The notes beneath the pieces are model-generated. The model ran no database searches, was not told the DNA's origin, and saw nothing but the letters and a program-made list of their open reading frames with translations. Below, in pieces: positions 22,951 through 51,798 of a stretch of DNA of 64,000 nt. This stretch comes from Spirodela intermedia (Eukaryota; Streptophyta; Magnoliopsida; Alismatales; Araceae), in assembly GCA_902729315.2 (NCBI GenBank), contig LR746266.1, forward strand, positions 1,245,001 through 1,309,000, given 5' to 3'. Each line of letters begins with the position of its first letter. The first letter of the stretch is position 1. Both the position numbers and the translations under genes were made by a program.

Positions 22951-25900
22951 ATGGAGGATGGCAAAAGGAAGAAAAGAAATAAGAAAAACAAGGGAAAGAC
23001 AAGTAATACAGTCGATGACATGATTCCTAGTCCAGGAGGATCAGCACAGACTCATTCCGATGTACAGACCGGGCAAGATGGGAAACATGAAATCGCTCCT
23101 GAGCAGAATCATCAGGATCCAGACATGTCTACAACCCAAAGTGTTTCAGTCTCGGAATCAGAAGGAGATTTGGAGAGGCTTAAGATTAAGGAATCAAAAG
23201 TTGTAAGTATGCCCTATATTTCGAGCTTGCTGATTCCGCTGTACGGAGACTAATCGACTGGTTGACTTAGAATAAAACGAAATTCCTCTCTTAAGGTTGC
23301 TTTCTTAAGATGTCTGTTCTACTCATATGAGTTCTTCACCAAAAAGGGTTTTCTACTTTTATTTATGCAGATGTGCATTAACTCAGATAGTGTATGCTTT
23401 CTACACCACAAAAATGTGCTCTTATTATATGCATTTCTGAAGTGTGTTTGACGTTCCGTAGTTAGGATGTATTTCCGTCACGTTTCATTTGGTTATGTGG
23501 CTATATTCTTCGTCTATCAAATATATTCTGCGAGTCAATCAAAACCCCTCTGAACCTAGATGTTCTACACATATTCTACTCAAAATACGACCCCGGCTAT
23601 AATCCATATTTCGGCAGATGCTGATGTACAAAAACTGACTACGGATGCGTGCTTGGAAAATTCATCATTTACCTTTAATTCCTATTCACTCTTTGTTGCC
23701 AGGCTCAAGTCTATTGATCCTTAAAAAGTAGTAAAGTACATTTACGGATGTTTGGTGAAAGATATTTATTTTTCACGACGAAATAGCACTTTAGTCGTGT
23801 AATGAGGACTCTTAAACTGTGTTGAGTGATGGAACCTCACCTATTTCGGTTTTTTGCTTATCTCTCTCTCTCTCTCTCTCTCCGTTCATTCTGCTGAAAG
23901 TGATTGTTCATATAAAAATATAGTTCTGTAAATGTTCACATCAGGATAACTAAATACTTATTAAGTGAAAGTTAGAAATATGTGTATGACAAATTTTCTT
24001 TTTTACAGGCTGTCTTAGAGGAGATAATCAAAGATTTACAGACCACTATAATCTCCTGCATGGAGAAGGAGGTGCAATTTTTATTTTCATGATTATTTGT
24101 GTTACCCGGGAATTATGAAATATTTGGAGCTTGAATGAAATATCTTCAAACTAGGCCTCTTTTGTTAGTTAAATAAGTTGTCTCTAGATTTCATTTAACT
24201 AACTTAACGAGCTGCAGGCCAGCTTGGAGAAGAAGATTGAGATCTTGCGGAGTGACAACGAGTTATTTGAGAAGAAAGAGGTGATTTTCTATCAGAAGAT
24301 TTCACTGTCTGCTTGGTGAACAATGACCGTTACTCACTTTCTACGGAAAATATTGCCATTAGTCTCATTTGTTTGCTTTTGGCATCAAATCAATCATTTG
24401 ACGATTGGTTGTAAAGTATCAGTTTCCATTGGATCTTAGCTTTGCCAATAGCTGTTTTCGAACTTTTATCGGACTATGTGGTTGAACTGATATGTGTTAA
24501 CTCAATTGCCCTACAGATCAGCTGGAACTTGAAATTTGAGCAATTGCAGAGTGAAATGCATTCTTGGTCTGCAAAAGAGGTAATATTTATTTCCAGAGTA
24601 CTTTTTTTATTATGCATGAAATAAAATATTTAATGCTGTTAAGTTCTAATTGTTGATAACAATGGAAACCTTTGAATCTTTGGCTGAGCTAAATGTGGGC
24701 ATGCAGAATAGTTGGTCTAATTCAATTCATATGCAGGTCAGCTTGGATAGCAGGCTTAAGAGCATGGAAAATGATAAACAATCTAGGGTGTTGGAGGTAA
24801 ATTATTATTTTTCTTTCTCTTATAAGAATCGTTTTGCTGGGTAGAAACACGCTGCATGGCTATGTTACTACTAGAAATTTTGTGGTTTTCTCATTTCCCG
24901 TGATCACAGTACCTGTGATCTATGTGGACTGCCAAGTGATTCAGTTGGGAATTTAGAGGGTTGCATGCCAGGAGGTTTGGGTTTCAGTTTCACTCTCCAA
25001 GACACCATATGCACACATCATCAAAGGTTACCGAAACTTACGAATTCCTCAAATCTCATGGCTTCATCCTGCTCTGACGTTAACAAAAGAGTTTGGGAGC
25101 TCATTCTTGCACTTCTCCCTGAATGTTGGTGGCCTAGGTGTCTCTTTTTGGGGGGGTGCTGGGCGAGATTCTCTTGTTACTCGTAAATGTGCCCTCACGG
25201 GTTCCCAGATTAACGAATCCCATCGCCTCTGACCTCTCAATCTCAAGCCTTGAGTTAAAAAGGTTTACTGATTAAACGACCGATTTATCTTGTTGTTTTA
25301 GTGGCACTACGTGGAGTATCAACGTCTGCTAATCAATCAGCTCGATTACCGTTCATATGCCTCTGATGGCATTTACTTTTTTTGTGTCAACATTACTATA
25401 TTGGGATCGGTGATGAAGGTTTAATCTCCATTAGGGCCTGGCAGTACTCTCCCTTGCTTCCTAAGTGCCTTGTAGAATTTCTTTGTTTTTTTTGTCTTAG
25501 CTACCTCCCAATTACTACCCTTTCATGTCTTTTGCAGAAGTCAATCAATGAAATGCTCACCAGACTGGAGGAAATCGACACAGGGCTACAGATGCAGGTA
25601 ACTTCTGTACCAGCCATTAGCATATATATATATACAGAACCTTGCCAATGTAGCATTTGATGCAAACTATATACTGAGGTTACCACCACTGAGTCATTTT
25701 TGTGTCGATTGATTCAAAATAAAGTGCATTGAAGCTCTCGTGCTCCATTCAGAGTGAGATGATTAAAAAACAGTGATGTAGAGTAAGGTGCTGACTTCAT
25801 TTATTGGGGAAAAGTTTTTAATTTGCCAAGTTGATGAGGTTTAAATGGATAAATGGAAGACATGAATGGATGATTGTGATTATTGGTCGAGTGACTTTAT

Positions 25901-28142
25901 CTTGGAGACATGGTAGCAATTTGTTTATTGCCTACTTTGAGTCTGACTCATCTATCAACACATCAATGGTGATTAACCCTAGTCTTTGATTAGTTAGTAA
26001 GGACGGCATTTCATGTCTTCTTCAACACGAGTACAATTTCTCTATCGGTTCATTACTATACTAGGTTTAGAATGTCCATATCGAGTGCCAGATACTATCC
26101 AAATCATTGGAATCTTATCTTAAATGCTGTTTTAGTTGGCTGAAGGGACATTAATGATATTTATTAGGTGAGTATCCAAATCACTTATTCTAACTGGTAC
26201 CCTTCTCCACTTTTTTTTTTCTGAAAGGATAGAAAATATTCACTAGAATATGCCTCTGCCTTGTTTATACTGGGAGTGAGGTGCATTAAGCAAAGAATCA
26301 AGAACGTCAAAAAATAAAAAAAATAGTTGGAATTATCCAGATGAACAATTGAACATCTTTCATTACATCGACCATTCGAAAGAGGGACCTTGATTCCTCC
26401 TCGAAAAGGAAAGAAAGTGGAAAAATAAAAGAGCACACTGGGCTTGGAAGATAGGCATGCCAGCTTCGTAGGATTCAGCAGGAAAGAAGAGGTAGAATGG
26501 GGGGAAAGCATACATACTGTTGAGAAAGGCAAATCATCTTTGTTCAGTGCGTCATTCTTGACTATTCTGGTAGGAGATTGAGTCCCTACTAATTACGGTA
26601 ATTGGATTAAAAATAGCTTTAATTATAAAATTAGCATCAATAAAGACGGGATTAGTTTTTAATCTCTCAAGGAGAATCATATGTTAGATAAATTTCAGTA
26701 GGAGACGGCTGCGTTTTCCAATTAAATCACTTAGAAAAAGGTAGGACACATGAGGAATGCGTCATGATGCTCTTGAAAAATGAATGGGTATCAATGCTTT
26801 CCGAATCAGGAATCTGGTCGATCCCAGTCTTTCCTTTTTTTTTTCTATTCACAGGCACTCTATTGCCTTTTATAGAAGTTAATAAGAACACTGCGAGACT
26901 ATCACTATGCAGAATCGTCATCTCCTCAATTTTCTCCTTGGTTCAGCCGCTGAAATAGTTTATGAAATAAAATCTTTTTTTTAAAAAATAATATATTTTA
27001 AAAATAATTTTCCTTTGGTGTTTGTACGGTTTCGGTGGTGGATGACTAATGTTCTTGGTGGCGTATAATTATATCGCCGCCGCTTCTTTGGTCTTGGTGC
27101 TTCATTGAAATGAGTTTGATTTATCTGGAATCATATGAGAGAGACCACTCATCATAAGGCTCGAAGGACCGAACTGATGACATATTTTACATATTCTTCT
27201 TTAAATTGATGCATTGCATATGTTTCTGATACGATCATTAAACCACAAAGTTTGGCAGGTGAGAGAGTCCGAGATATCAAAAGTCAACCTTGTTGAAGAC
27301 AACCGAGAGTTGACAAATAGAATCTCTCTTCTCGAAGCACGCGTGCAGCATCTGGAGAGTGAGGCTGCTGCTGCTGCGTCTAGAACACCAGCCATGACGG
27401 CGCCCGAGGTCATTATCCCGAACCGATCCATCTTATCAACAACTCTGGAGGCACTGAAGACCTCTGATATACTATTATGAATTCCGTTTCTTAGAACATT
27501 CTTGAGCATATATTGTCATTTATTTCTTTTTTAAGGTACTTAATAGAAGATAATATCGTTTTTATAACGGAAGAAATTTATTATTTGGTTTCTATTAATG
27601 AATTTTTTTTATTGTTTAATCCTAATTACTTGCTCATCCAGTTTTTATAAATATTTATAAATATCGCCTATGTAAAAAATACTGTTCTTGTTTCCTTTTC
27701 CAACCCTCTGGGTCCTTCATCTCAGGTGAGCCAGCAGAGCGCCGCCCTGGCAGAGGACCTTGCCTCGTCAGATGGGACCCCCCTGTCTGCCACCTCATCA
27801 TCCTCGTTCCCAGGAGAGGAAGAATCTGAGTTGACCGGCGAATTCCCATCTTCTGGGCCCAACTTTGAGACAACCATCATCAACCCCCCAGACGGGTTGC
27901 GACAGTCGGATGATGGATCGAAGCAGAGCCCTGAGATCGTTCAGATCCCTCTGGACGACGATCGGGAGCAGGTCCAGCTGGCGCCGGCGGCGCGAGAGGT
28001 GGAAGCTGCTGAGATGGCGGCGGTTCCTCTCTCTGATGCGCCACTCATTGGAGCTCCATTCAGATTGATCTCCTTCTTTGCAAATTATGTCAGCGGGGCC
28101 GATTTGGTGAAGGAAAGCAGCCAGAGTTCCTCGGCCAGGTAA
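22951..28142 (+). CDS. Coiled-coil protein, plant ELKS/Rab6-interacting/CAST-like family
   Basis: Eight exons: 22951-23202, 24009-24071, 24218-24280, 24517-24579, 24737-24796, 25538-25597, 27259-27408, 27726-28142; 375 residues. The N-terminus is lysine-rich (KRKKRNKKNKGK), which may be a nuclear or membrane-binding patch. A low-complexity segment follows, then a long coiled coil (about residues 70-240) made of LEEIIKDL, SLEKKIEILRSDNELFEKKE-type heptads, then a Ser/Glu/Pro-rich tail and a conserved C-terminal block GAPFRLISFFANYVSGADLV. That block is what I use for the family call. All introns are phase 0. An upstream acceptor at 24706 would add ten residues to exon 5. The stop TAA lies inside a perfect donor GTAAGT. 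Function is unknown; the ELKS name is only a domain-level label. Confidence 0.85.
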
Positions 28143-28309
28143 GTCGACGAACTTATTTCACAAGGTTAATTAAAATGGTAGAGAATGCATAGGAAGATGA
28201 TGCCATTTTTCTTCTTCCTTTTTTTTTTTTTTTTTTTGATGTCGGCAAATATTTAACCAGAGAAATATCATCATTGAACAAAAATGTGGGTCTCACACAG
28301 ATGCCATTT

Positions 28310-28312
<3 letters not shown>

Positions 28313-28342
<30 letters not shown>
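28313..28342. repeat. AT microsatellite
   Basis: Pure AT dinucleotide run of about 15 units. Confidence 0.95.
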
Positions 28343-28346
<4 letters not shown>

Positions 28347-28504
28347 GTGGGGAAAATATAGAATGATCATCATTATTTGATGGCTCTCTCCGTCTTTTTG
28401 CATTCAAATTATTAACTGCTGTTGTTGGATGATTCTAACGTGTACACTTTAGCTGTTATATTTTTCTCATCACGTGGCTGTTTTTACAATCATCCTCCAC
28501 GCTA

Positions 28505-28507
<3 letters not shown>

Positions 28508-28543
<36 letters not shown>
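28508..28543 (+). repeat. CT microsatellite
   Basis: Pure CT run of about 18 units; a second, interrupted CT-rich stretch follows at 28620-28675. Confidence 0.95.
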
Positions 28544-28545
<2 letters not shown>

Positions 28546-29127
28546 TACGTATTTATTCATCTCCATGGTAGGAGGAGATCAGAGAAGTGAGACTTCTGAG
28601 ATGGTTCCTCGTGGTTTTTCCTCTCTCTCTCTCTATCTGTTTCTCTCTCTGCTCTGCTCTCTCTCTCTCCCTCTTTATGGGCTAAAGGTGGGATTTGGGA
28701 TGCCCGAGGAACTCTCATCTTGGCCATCTAATTTACGATATTACCCTTTTTCTCTGTGATTAAAAGGTTTAATTTGGAACCGGGGCAGAGCTTCTTTTGT
28801 GGATTTCTGGGATTCTCCAGCTTTCTCGGGATGCGGTGAAGGAAGGCGCTGGTGCCGTCCCCTTTTGTGGGCCCTTCCTAGGAACCCGCGAAAGCCGGTC
28901 TGCAGGAAGATGGCGCTTTCGGGGATTCCGAACGCATCAGCCTTTTAAAATTGTTCCCGCGATCATGGCACCCCTCCCTCTCCTGTTTCTCGGGCCGGGC
29001 CACCCCCCCTCCGGGGCCCGAAACATAGGTCACGTGGATACCGGTTGAGGTGTGGCCACCTGGCGAGGATCAGTCTTCATCATCTCTGGAACCTAGGGCT
29101 GCCGTGGACAAACACCCGGTGGGCCAC

Positions 29128-29129
<2 letters not shown>

Positions 29130-29173
<44 letters not shown>
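29130..29173 (+). repeat. GA microsatellite
   Basis: Pure AG run of about 22 units in the convergent intergenic region. Confidence 0.95.
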
Positions 29174-29176
<3 letters not shown>

Positions 29177-29458
29177 AGTGATCTAAAATGACGGGGAACC
29201 AGCGAGGTCTAACTATTGGGTCATTATGGGCCCAAGCCCATAAGAGCCGGCGGGGTTTCCGACCAACGGCCCATTAACAACTCGTATCCACAAACACAGC
29301 GATAATTTAATCCAATACCCAATTACTGTCTTAATTTATACATAAATCCTTCATCTGGGCATAAAAAAAATATGTATACATATCTATCGATGGAAGAAGC
29401 AAACTCTTCATCTTCTTCTATTTCTCCCGACAGCTACCAGTTCGCCAGCGACGTACCT

Positions 29459-31464
29459 TCAGTCCCTCCGACGCCGCCAGTTCTTCCCGTCGGCGGGCTG
29501 CGGCTTGGGGCCGGCTTTGGGGGACTGCGCCGCCCGGGAAGTGCCGAAGAGGCCGATCCCCCTGGAGATGGAGGAGAAGAAATCCCTCCGGTGATCTCCC
29601 CGCCGGCGGTGGGGGTGGTCCTTGCTGGCCCCTCCTCGCTTCATGAGCCCCTGCTCCTTCTCCAGGTCGCTGAGCCGCACCCTCATCCGGGAGATCTCCA
29701 GCTTCAGCTCCCGGTTCTCTCTCCGCAGGGAGGCGTAGTTGTCCCGAGGGGACACGGCGGCGCTGGGGGCGCCGCTGCTGCCGATCATCCTCTGCGAGTA
29801 GAAGAACCCCTCGGCGGCGCCGCCGCTGGAGACGGCGGTTCTGAGGCGGAGATGCTCGGCGTGGAGGACGCGGACGGCCATTTGGACCGGGACGCGGTCG
29901 TTCTGGGCGGCGTGGTCGGCCGCGTCCTCCGAGAGCTTCTGGCAGTCGATGAGCTTGCAGAGCCTGTTGGATTCGGATTCCGTCAGGGAAGGATGCGCCT
30001 GGAGGAAGGAAGATCGACAGATCAGACCAGAGGAGAAACGATCGGAGCAGAAACCGATGTTCTCAGATAATTGTGATCGATTGATTCACCTTGAGGTACA
30101 GATCTACGGCTCGGTAGAGTCCGTCGTCCACCACGCGGGCGTAGTCCGGGAGGAGTTCTGCCATAGCCATGAATTTTTGGAGCTTCAGTTGTGGATCTGA
30201 GGCTATCTCTGCGAGATAGCTGTCCAGGAGCCTCCCGACCTTGAGGACGCAGTCATGGCTGCGCGAGCCGGCCCCTTCAGATTCATACCCGCACTTGAAT
30301 GGCTCCTCATCGGCGTCTTCCTCCTCGATCTTCTGCATGAAGTTTACCAGAATGCGGAGCACGGTGTCGACATCGAATAGGGAATCGGAGGTCTGCTGTG
30401 AGGGGATGAGGAGATCATCCAGGGTCACCATCTCCAGCTGGGATCCGATCCTCTTCTCGAGCTCGAGCCTGCAGGGGAGAGGCGCATCCACCGCGATCGC
30501 CATTCTCAGAATTCCGAACAGGAAGGTGAGAGGGACGGAGGAAATCTCCTCCGATACCAGTAGGGCTACCAGCGTCTCCACAGCCACTCTGTGTTCTTCA
30601 GCAGGAACCAATCCGGAATTGCAGGAACTATTCTTACCGATGTCTTTGAGATAGCTCTGCGCATAGTGGATGATCGACGCCACAATGCTGTCGGATCTCA
30701 CCCCTGATTTCCTCATGGCAGTGACGACCCTCTCGTATAAATCAATCCTCAGAACAGAGAGATCCTCCACCCACCATTCCTGGCAGCCCAGCTTCACTCT
30801 CTCTGAGGAAGTATCGCAGTCCAAGCGGGAAAATCCAGAGACCAGCTGATCTTTGCTAGCGTTGAAAGCGATGGCCTCTACACATCTGCCTACGATGCCG
30901 ATTTCTTCTGCGAGCGGATGCAGTTCCTCGCATGAACAGATAACCTGGACCGATTTTTCTAGGCTTCGGACGACCACCTCGGTCAAATAGGCCTCCGTCC
31001 GGGCGACGAGGTTCTCCTCTTTGTAATCCTCTGTCATCTCGAGATATTCGGCGACGCACCGAAGACCGGCGACATTGCTGGTGGTGATCTCAACAATGGC
31101 GCCGTAGCAGAATTTGGCGGCGAGCTCGAATGCCTGTGAACCTCCCGGCACGTCGAAGAGCTCCAATCTCGAGAGGTAAGGGTTCCTGGAACTCACCACC
31201 ATTCTGCGTATTCTTCCGCTCCGCGAGATAAGGGGAAACTTCAGCAGGAGAGGACAGCAGGATACAGGCATTAGAGATTTCTCGTCGCATCGACGGCAAC
31301 AGGAGCACGGCTTACGTTTTAAATTCTGTAGATCGACCAACCTTGTGCAAGAGGATCGACTGGCCATCGACATCAATGGTTATGTCCCCGGCGACATCAG
31401 AGAAGATTCTGCGTAGATAATGATTCGGCAAGGAATTCGTCACGATTTTGTTGGAAAATAAAAA
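29459..31464 (-). CDS. NPH3/RPT2-like (NRL) BTB protein, first exon uncertain
   Basis: Exons on the minus strand: 31342-31464, 30090-31238, 29459-29998. They encode 603 residues. The first contains the start of the BTB domain (SDVAGDITIDVDGQ, LLHK), continued by FPLISRSGRIRRM. The NPH3 domain follows (WWVEDLSVLRIDLYERVV, LLPDYARVVDDGLYRAVDLYLK joined to AHPSLTESESNRLCKLID). A coiled coil (LRRENRELKLEISRMRVRLSDLEKE, shown in part) and an Arg-rich C-terminus ending WRRRRD complete it. The family supplies CUL3 adaptors for phototropism and auxin-related polarity at the plasma membrane. No in-frame ATG occurs in 31342-31464 and a TGA lies upstream, so an earlier exon is needed. The best candidate is 31515-31601 (ATG at 31601), but its intron would be only 50 bases. 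Confidence 0.9.
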
Positions 31465-31876
31465 CTGAAAAAAAAACCCTCATGATTACAAAGCTGAAGA
31501 AACAAAAAGGATACCAAGGGGTACGAAAGGTAGCGGAGGTTTTCATTTCGAATATAGATCAAAGCAAACGAGCGACGAGGAAGGGAGAAAGCAAGATGCA
31601 TCGGGAAAAACTTGAGAAATCCTATCACGTTGAGTAGGGAGAAAACGTAGCTACTCTTCGACTAGTTCCGCTCAACAGCACATAGGCTTTCACTCTTCGC
31701 ACAATCCGAGAAATCTCAACGTGCAGCTCGTTTTCTACGACCACGGATACACTGGAATGGAGATCAGTGCTTGCGGGACCGGGAGGACGACACATCCAAG
31801 GAGCAAATTCTCTGAATGTCCCCGAAATCTCTGTTTACTGGTCGCCGGAGTATGCTGTGAAGAGGAAGGAAGAAGA

Positions 31877-32625
31877 ATACGACGACGACGACGACGACGA
31901 CGAAGAACAAGAAGAAGCAGACGACGAAGATGAAGAAGAGGAAGAAGACGACGACGAAGAACAAGAAGAAGAAGACGACGAGGAGCGAAGAAGATGAAGA
32001 AGACGAGGAAGAATAAGAAGTAGAAGAAGACGAGGAAGAATAAGAAGAAGAAGAAGAAGAAGAAGCAGACGACGAAGAATAAGAAGAAGAAGGAGAAGAA
32101 GAAGCAGATGACGACGAAGAAAAAGGAGAAGAAGAAGAAGACGAAGAATAAGAAGAAGAAGATGAAGGAGAAGAAGAAGAAGACGAAGAATAAGAAGAAG
32201 AAGATGAAGAAGAAGCAGATGACGACGAAGAAGAAGGAGAAGAAGAAGAAGAAGAAGACGAAGAATAAGAAGAAGAAGATGAAGAAGAAGCTGATGACGA
32301 CGAAGAAGAAGGAGAAGAAGAAGAAGACGAAGAACAAGAAGAAGAAGATGAAGAAGAAGCAGATGACGACGAAGAAGAAGGAGAAGAAGAAGCAGATGAC
32401 GACGAAGAAGAAGGAGAAGAAGAAGAAGAAGACGAAGAATAAGAATAAGAAGAAGAAGATGAAGATGAAGATGAAGGTGAAGATGAAGAAGAAGAAGAAG
32501 AAGAAGAAGAAGAAGAAGAAGAAGAAGAAAACGAAGAAGAAGACGACGGCGAAGAAGACGACGGCGAAGAAGAAGAAGAAGAAGAAGAAGAAGAAGAAGA
32601 AGAAGAAGAAGAAGAAGAGGAGCTT
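31877..32625 (+). repeat. GAA-type purine repeat with nested minisatellite
   Basis: Roughly 750 bp of almost pure purine on the plus strand, made of GAA, GAC, GAT and GGA triplets. Within it a longer unit of about 75 bp (GCAGATGACGACGAAGAAG, then GAA triplets, GACGAAGAATAAGAAG, GATGAAGAAG) recurs several times between about 32060 and 32460. It ends in an uninterrupted GAA run at 32571-32618. Confidence 0.95.
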
Positions 32626-34936
32626 TGGCCGCACCTCTTGGCGATGGAACTGGAGAAATGGGGGGAGATGGAGAGCTTGCCGCCGGCGGAAGAAGGGAAA
32701 GCCTCGTCGGAGACCATCTCTGGTATTCGCGGCGCCCAACGTCCCCCCTCCTCTCAGACGTCTGAACAAGTCTGGGACGTTTTCTTACACCTTTGGCCAC
32801 CCCAGGGGGACTCAGGAAATACAAAACGAGCTGATTACTCCTTTACCCCTCCCAGAATTTCCTCTATTTACTCATATGCCACCCCATTGTTTCACCCTCT
32901 ACGGTCCCCAATGATAATAATTTGCACTAGTTTCATAAAAGCACATATTGGGCCAGGCTTTCGGGCCAAACGGAAGCCCATCTTATGCATAAGATAATGT
33001 TAAACGGGCCGGTCCGGGCCGGGCTTTTTGCACTTATGCCGCTGAAGGTGAGGGGGATTGGGCGCGGCCCTAGCAGCGGCGACGCTTTTGACTGGTCTTT
33101 CACCTCGGGAACGTGATCCTACGTGGCAGATATTTTTTCGAAAACCCCGCCGTGAAATATTTTTGCGTCACATCTCGTCTGTTCGATCCCGAGGCCCCTC
33201 TCGATGATACGGATCCACTACCGTCCACGTGGACAAGCTATGCTTTATCTCGAACGAGGAGCTAATATGAACTCTTTTTGGAACATATTCACGTGGCATC
33301 TTTGTGGCCTTCGGATGATAGTCCTCACGTATATCGATTATTTTGGGCCGCCAACTAGCAGGGCCAGTGCTGGCAGGGCGGCCCAGCCCACGATTGGTGC
33401 AATAACTCCTGACAAGCAGGAATCGGAATTGGAGGCATCACATCCAAACGACTCCGCTGCAGATCGGGCCGAATCTGTGGAGCGCAAAACCAAATGCCCT
33501 GGCAAGTGGGGTAGTTCGGCAGCTCGTCCGAAATATCAGGTGCGAACACGTACCCCATCTCACCTGCCACCGACCGGTTGTTGCGTTGAATAATGTCTCG
33601 TGGGCCTTCCATATCAAGCGGCTGTCAGTTCCCCATTGGCCGATAAGATCCGCAGGGCAGATCGCGACCAACCCTTCACGGGCGTATCGCAAAAGCGACA
33701 TCTGTACGACGGAAATTCAGGTCAACGATATACGTTTCCGGCCCGATGGGTTTCGGTCGCCGTCTATGATGACGTCAGGCGTTGCTGGTGGTCCCCAGGA
33801 GGGGACCGGTCGGCGTACGGTAGACACCGACAGCACGGTAACGTCACCGGTGTTATAATGCGGCGTTCCCGATAGGACCAACGGGGGTTTGTGGGGGGGA
33901 GGGGGTATATTAACAATATAGAAATTTGGTGGCCAAAATATGTACAGTCAATTAACGGGGTTCTGACGGGGGTATACAAAAGGCGGACGGGGGGGCCTAC
34001 GGGCGACGACGACCAGTTGAGGGGGGCGGCGTTGACGATCCGACAAATAAAGTAAAGTCAATTATTTTATTATTATTTAATTATCTAGACGCAAGAAATC
34101 AAGAAGACCCGTTTCAAATAAATGCTATTTGTGGCAATTAACAGGAATTATATAATAAAAATATTATAAAAAAATCGTAGTAAAACAGAAAATTATTGAT
34201 AACAAATGGTGGCCGGGTCCTCCATGACTGCGCGGATTCGAATTCAGCTTCTTCTCGCTTCTCCTCGTGGGGCCCTCTCGATCCGTGAAGATGTGAATGC
34301 GCAGGTTTCGTCTGAAATGAGGATGCCGGCAATGCGGGGAGGAGGTGTGGCTCAGATGTCGTTCTCGTTGAGCGTGGGTGGCCGCATTGAAAAAATTATC
34401 CATGTCGTTTTCTCGGCGTTCAACTACGCCGACGCCGCCAGCGTCACCGCGTCCAGGTCGAGTTGATCAGAGCCAGAGGGGCCTCGTGGCGCGGGAAGAG
34501 TCTTCCTGGATTTGCTCCGTCGAATTCCTGTCGAGGATTCCCAACACCCCCGGAGGGAGGTCTTTGTTCTGGTCAGAGGGGGCTGGAGGAAAGTCCCGAA
34601 GGTTCACGTTTCTCTCAATTTTTTTTCGCTGCGGGTTGTTCCAGCCTGGGAGAATTCGGCGCCGGACGAGGGTTTCCTCTGCTTACCTCAGGAGGCGGCG
34701 GAGAAGTGGAGCAGGAAGAGACCGCTGATTCCTCGTCCGTTGCCTTTTTCTTCGCGCTCCACAGCTTAGAGGGAAACATTCTTTATTTTGACGATGAACA
34801 ACCTGAGGAAATGAGGTTGACTTTGGATTCCCCTATCCCCTCCTAGTTTGTACCTCCAAACCTCTTCAGCTGTGTCGTGAATCGATTGTTGTCGCTCTGT
34901 GTTTTTAATGCTTTTGTTCTCATGGTGGAACAGGCG
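32626..34936. other. Intergenic region upstream of the receptor kinase, no gene recognised
   Basis: GC-rich sequence from about 32940 to 34030 has site II-like TGGGCC/GGGCC elements (32950-33030), a 16-bp perfect palindrome (32980-32995) and strong G runs on the plus strand (33880-34030). A second GC-rich patch at 34200-34800 may be leader or promoter of the receptor kinase; a likely leader acceptor (GGAACAG) ends at 34933. Several frames of 60-130 codons exist but none resembles a known protein. Confidence 0.45.
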
Positions 34937-34987
34937 ATGGATTCTCGCGACAAATCATACGTGTTGCCCGATTTTTACAGAGATTAA
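34937..34987 (+). CDS. Upstream ORF of the receptor kinase mRNA (16 codons)
   Basis: ATG at 34937 opens a short frame (MDSRDKSYVLPDFYRD) that stops at 34985-34987, eight bases before the main ATG. If the leader is as predicted, scanning ribosomes would meet it first, so it could dampen translation of the kinase. Expression and leader structure are inferred. Confidence 0.35.
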   Translation: MDSRDKSYVLPDFYRD

Positions 34988-34995
34988 GAACTGAT

Positions 34996-51794
<16,799 letters not shown>

Positions 51795-51798
<4 letters not shown>

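Larger units (their letters stand above)
28143..29458. other. Region between two convergent genes
   Basis: Holds the 3' untranslated regions of the coiled-coil gene (from the left) and the NPH3-like gene (from the right). It contains AT, CT and GA microsatellites and a GC-rich block at about 28850-29030. No supported open frame. Confidence 0.55.

Noticed and set aside
29372-30070. 232-codon plus-strand frame
   Set aside because: It is the antisense shadow of the last exon of the NPH3-like gene, which has clear family conservation on the minus strand.
31735-32824. Long open frames (268-344 codons) on both strands across the GAA repeat
   Set aside because: They encode only homopolymer-like Ser, Phe, Leu or Lys/Glu tracts produced by the triplet repeat in every frame.
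33204-33875. Overlapping frames of 80-130 codons on both strands upstream of the receptor kinase
   Set aside because: GC-rich sequence lowers stop frequency; none has a recognisable motif.
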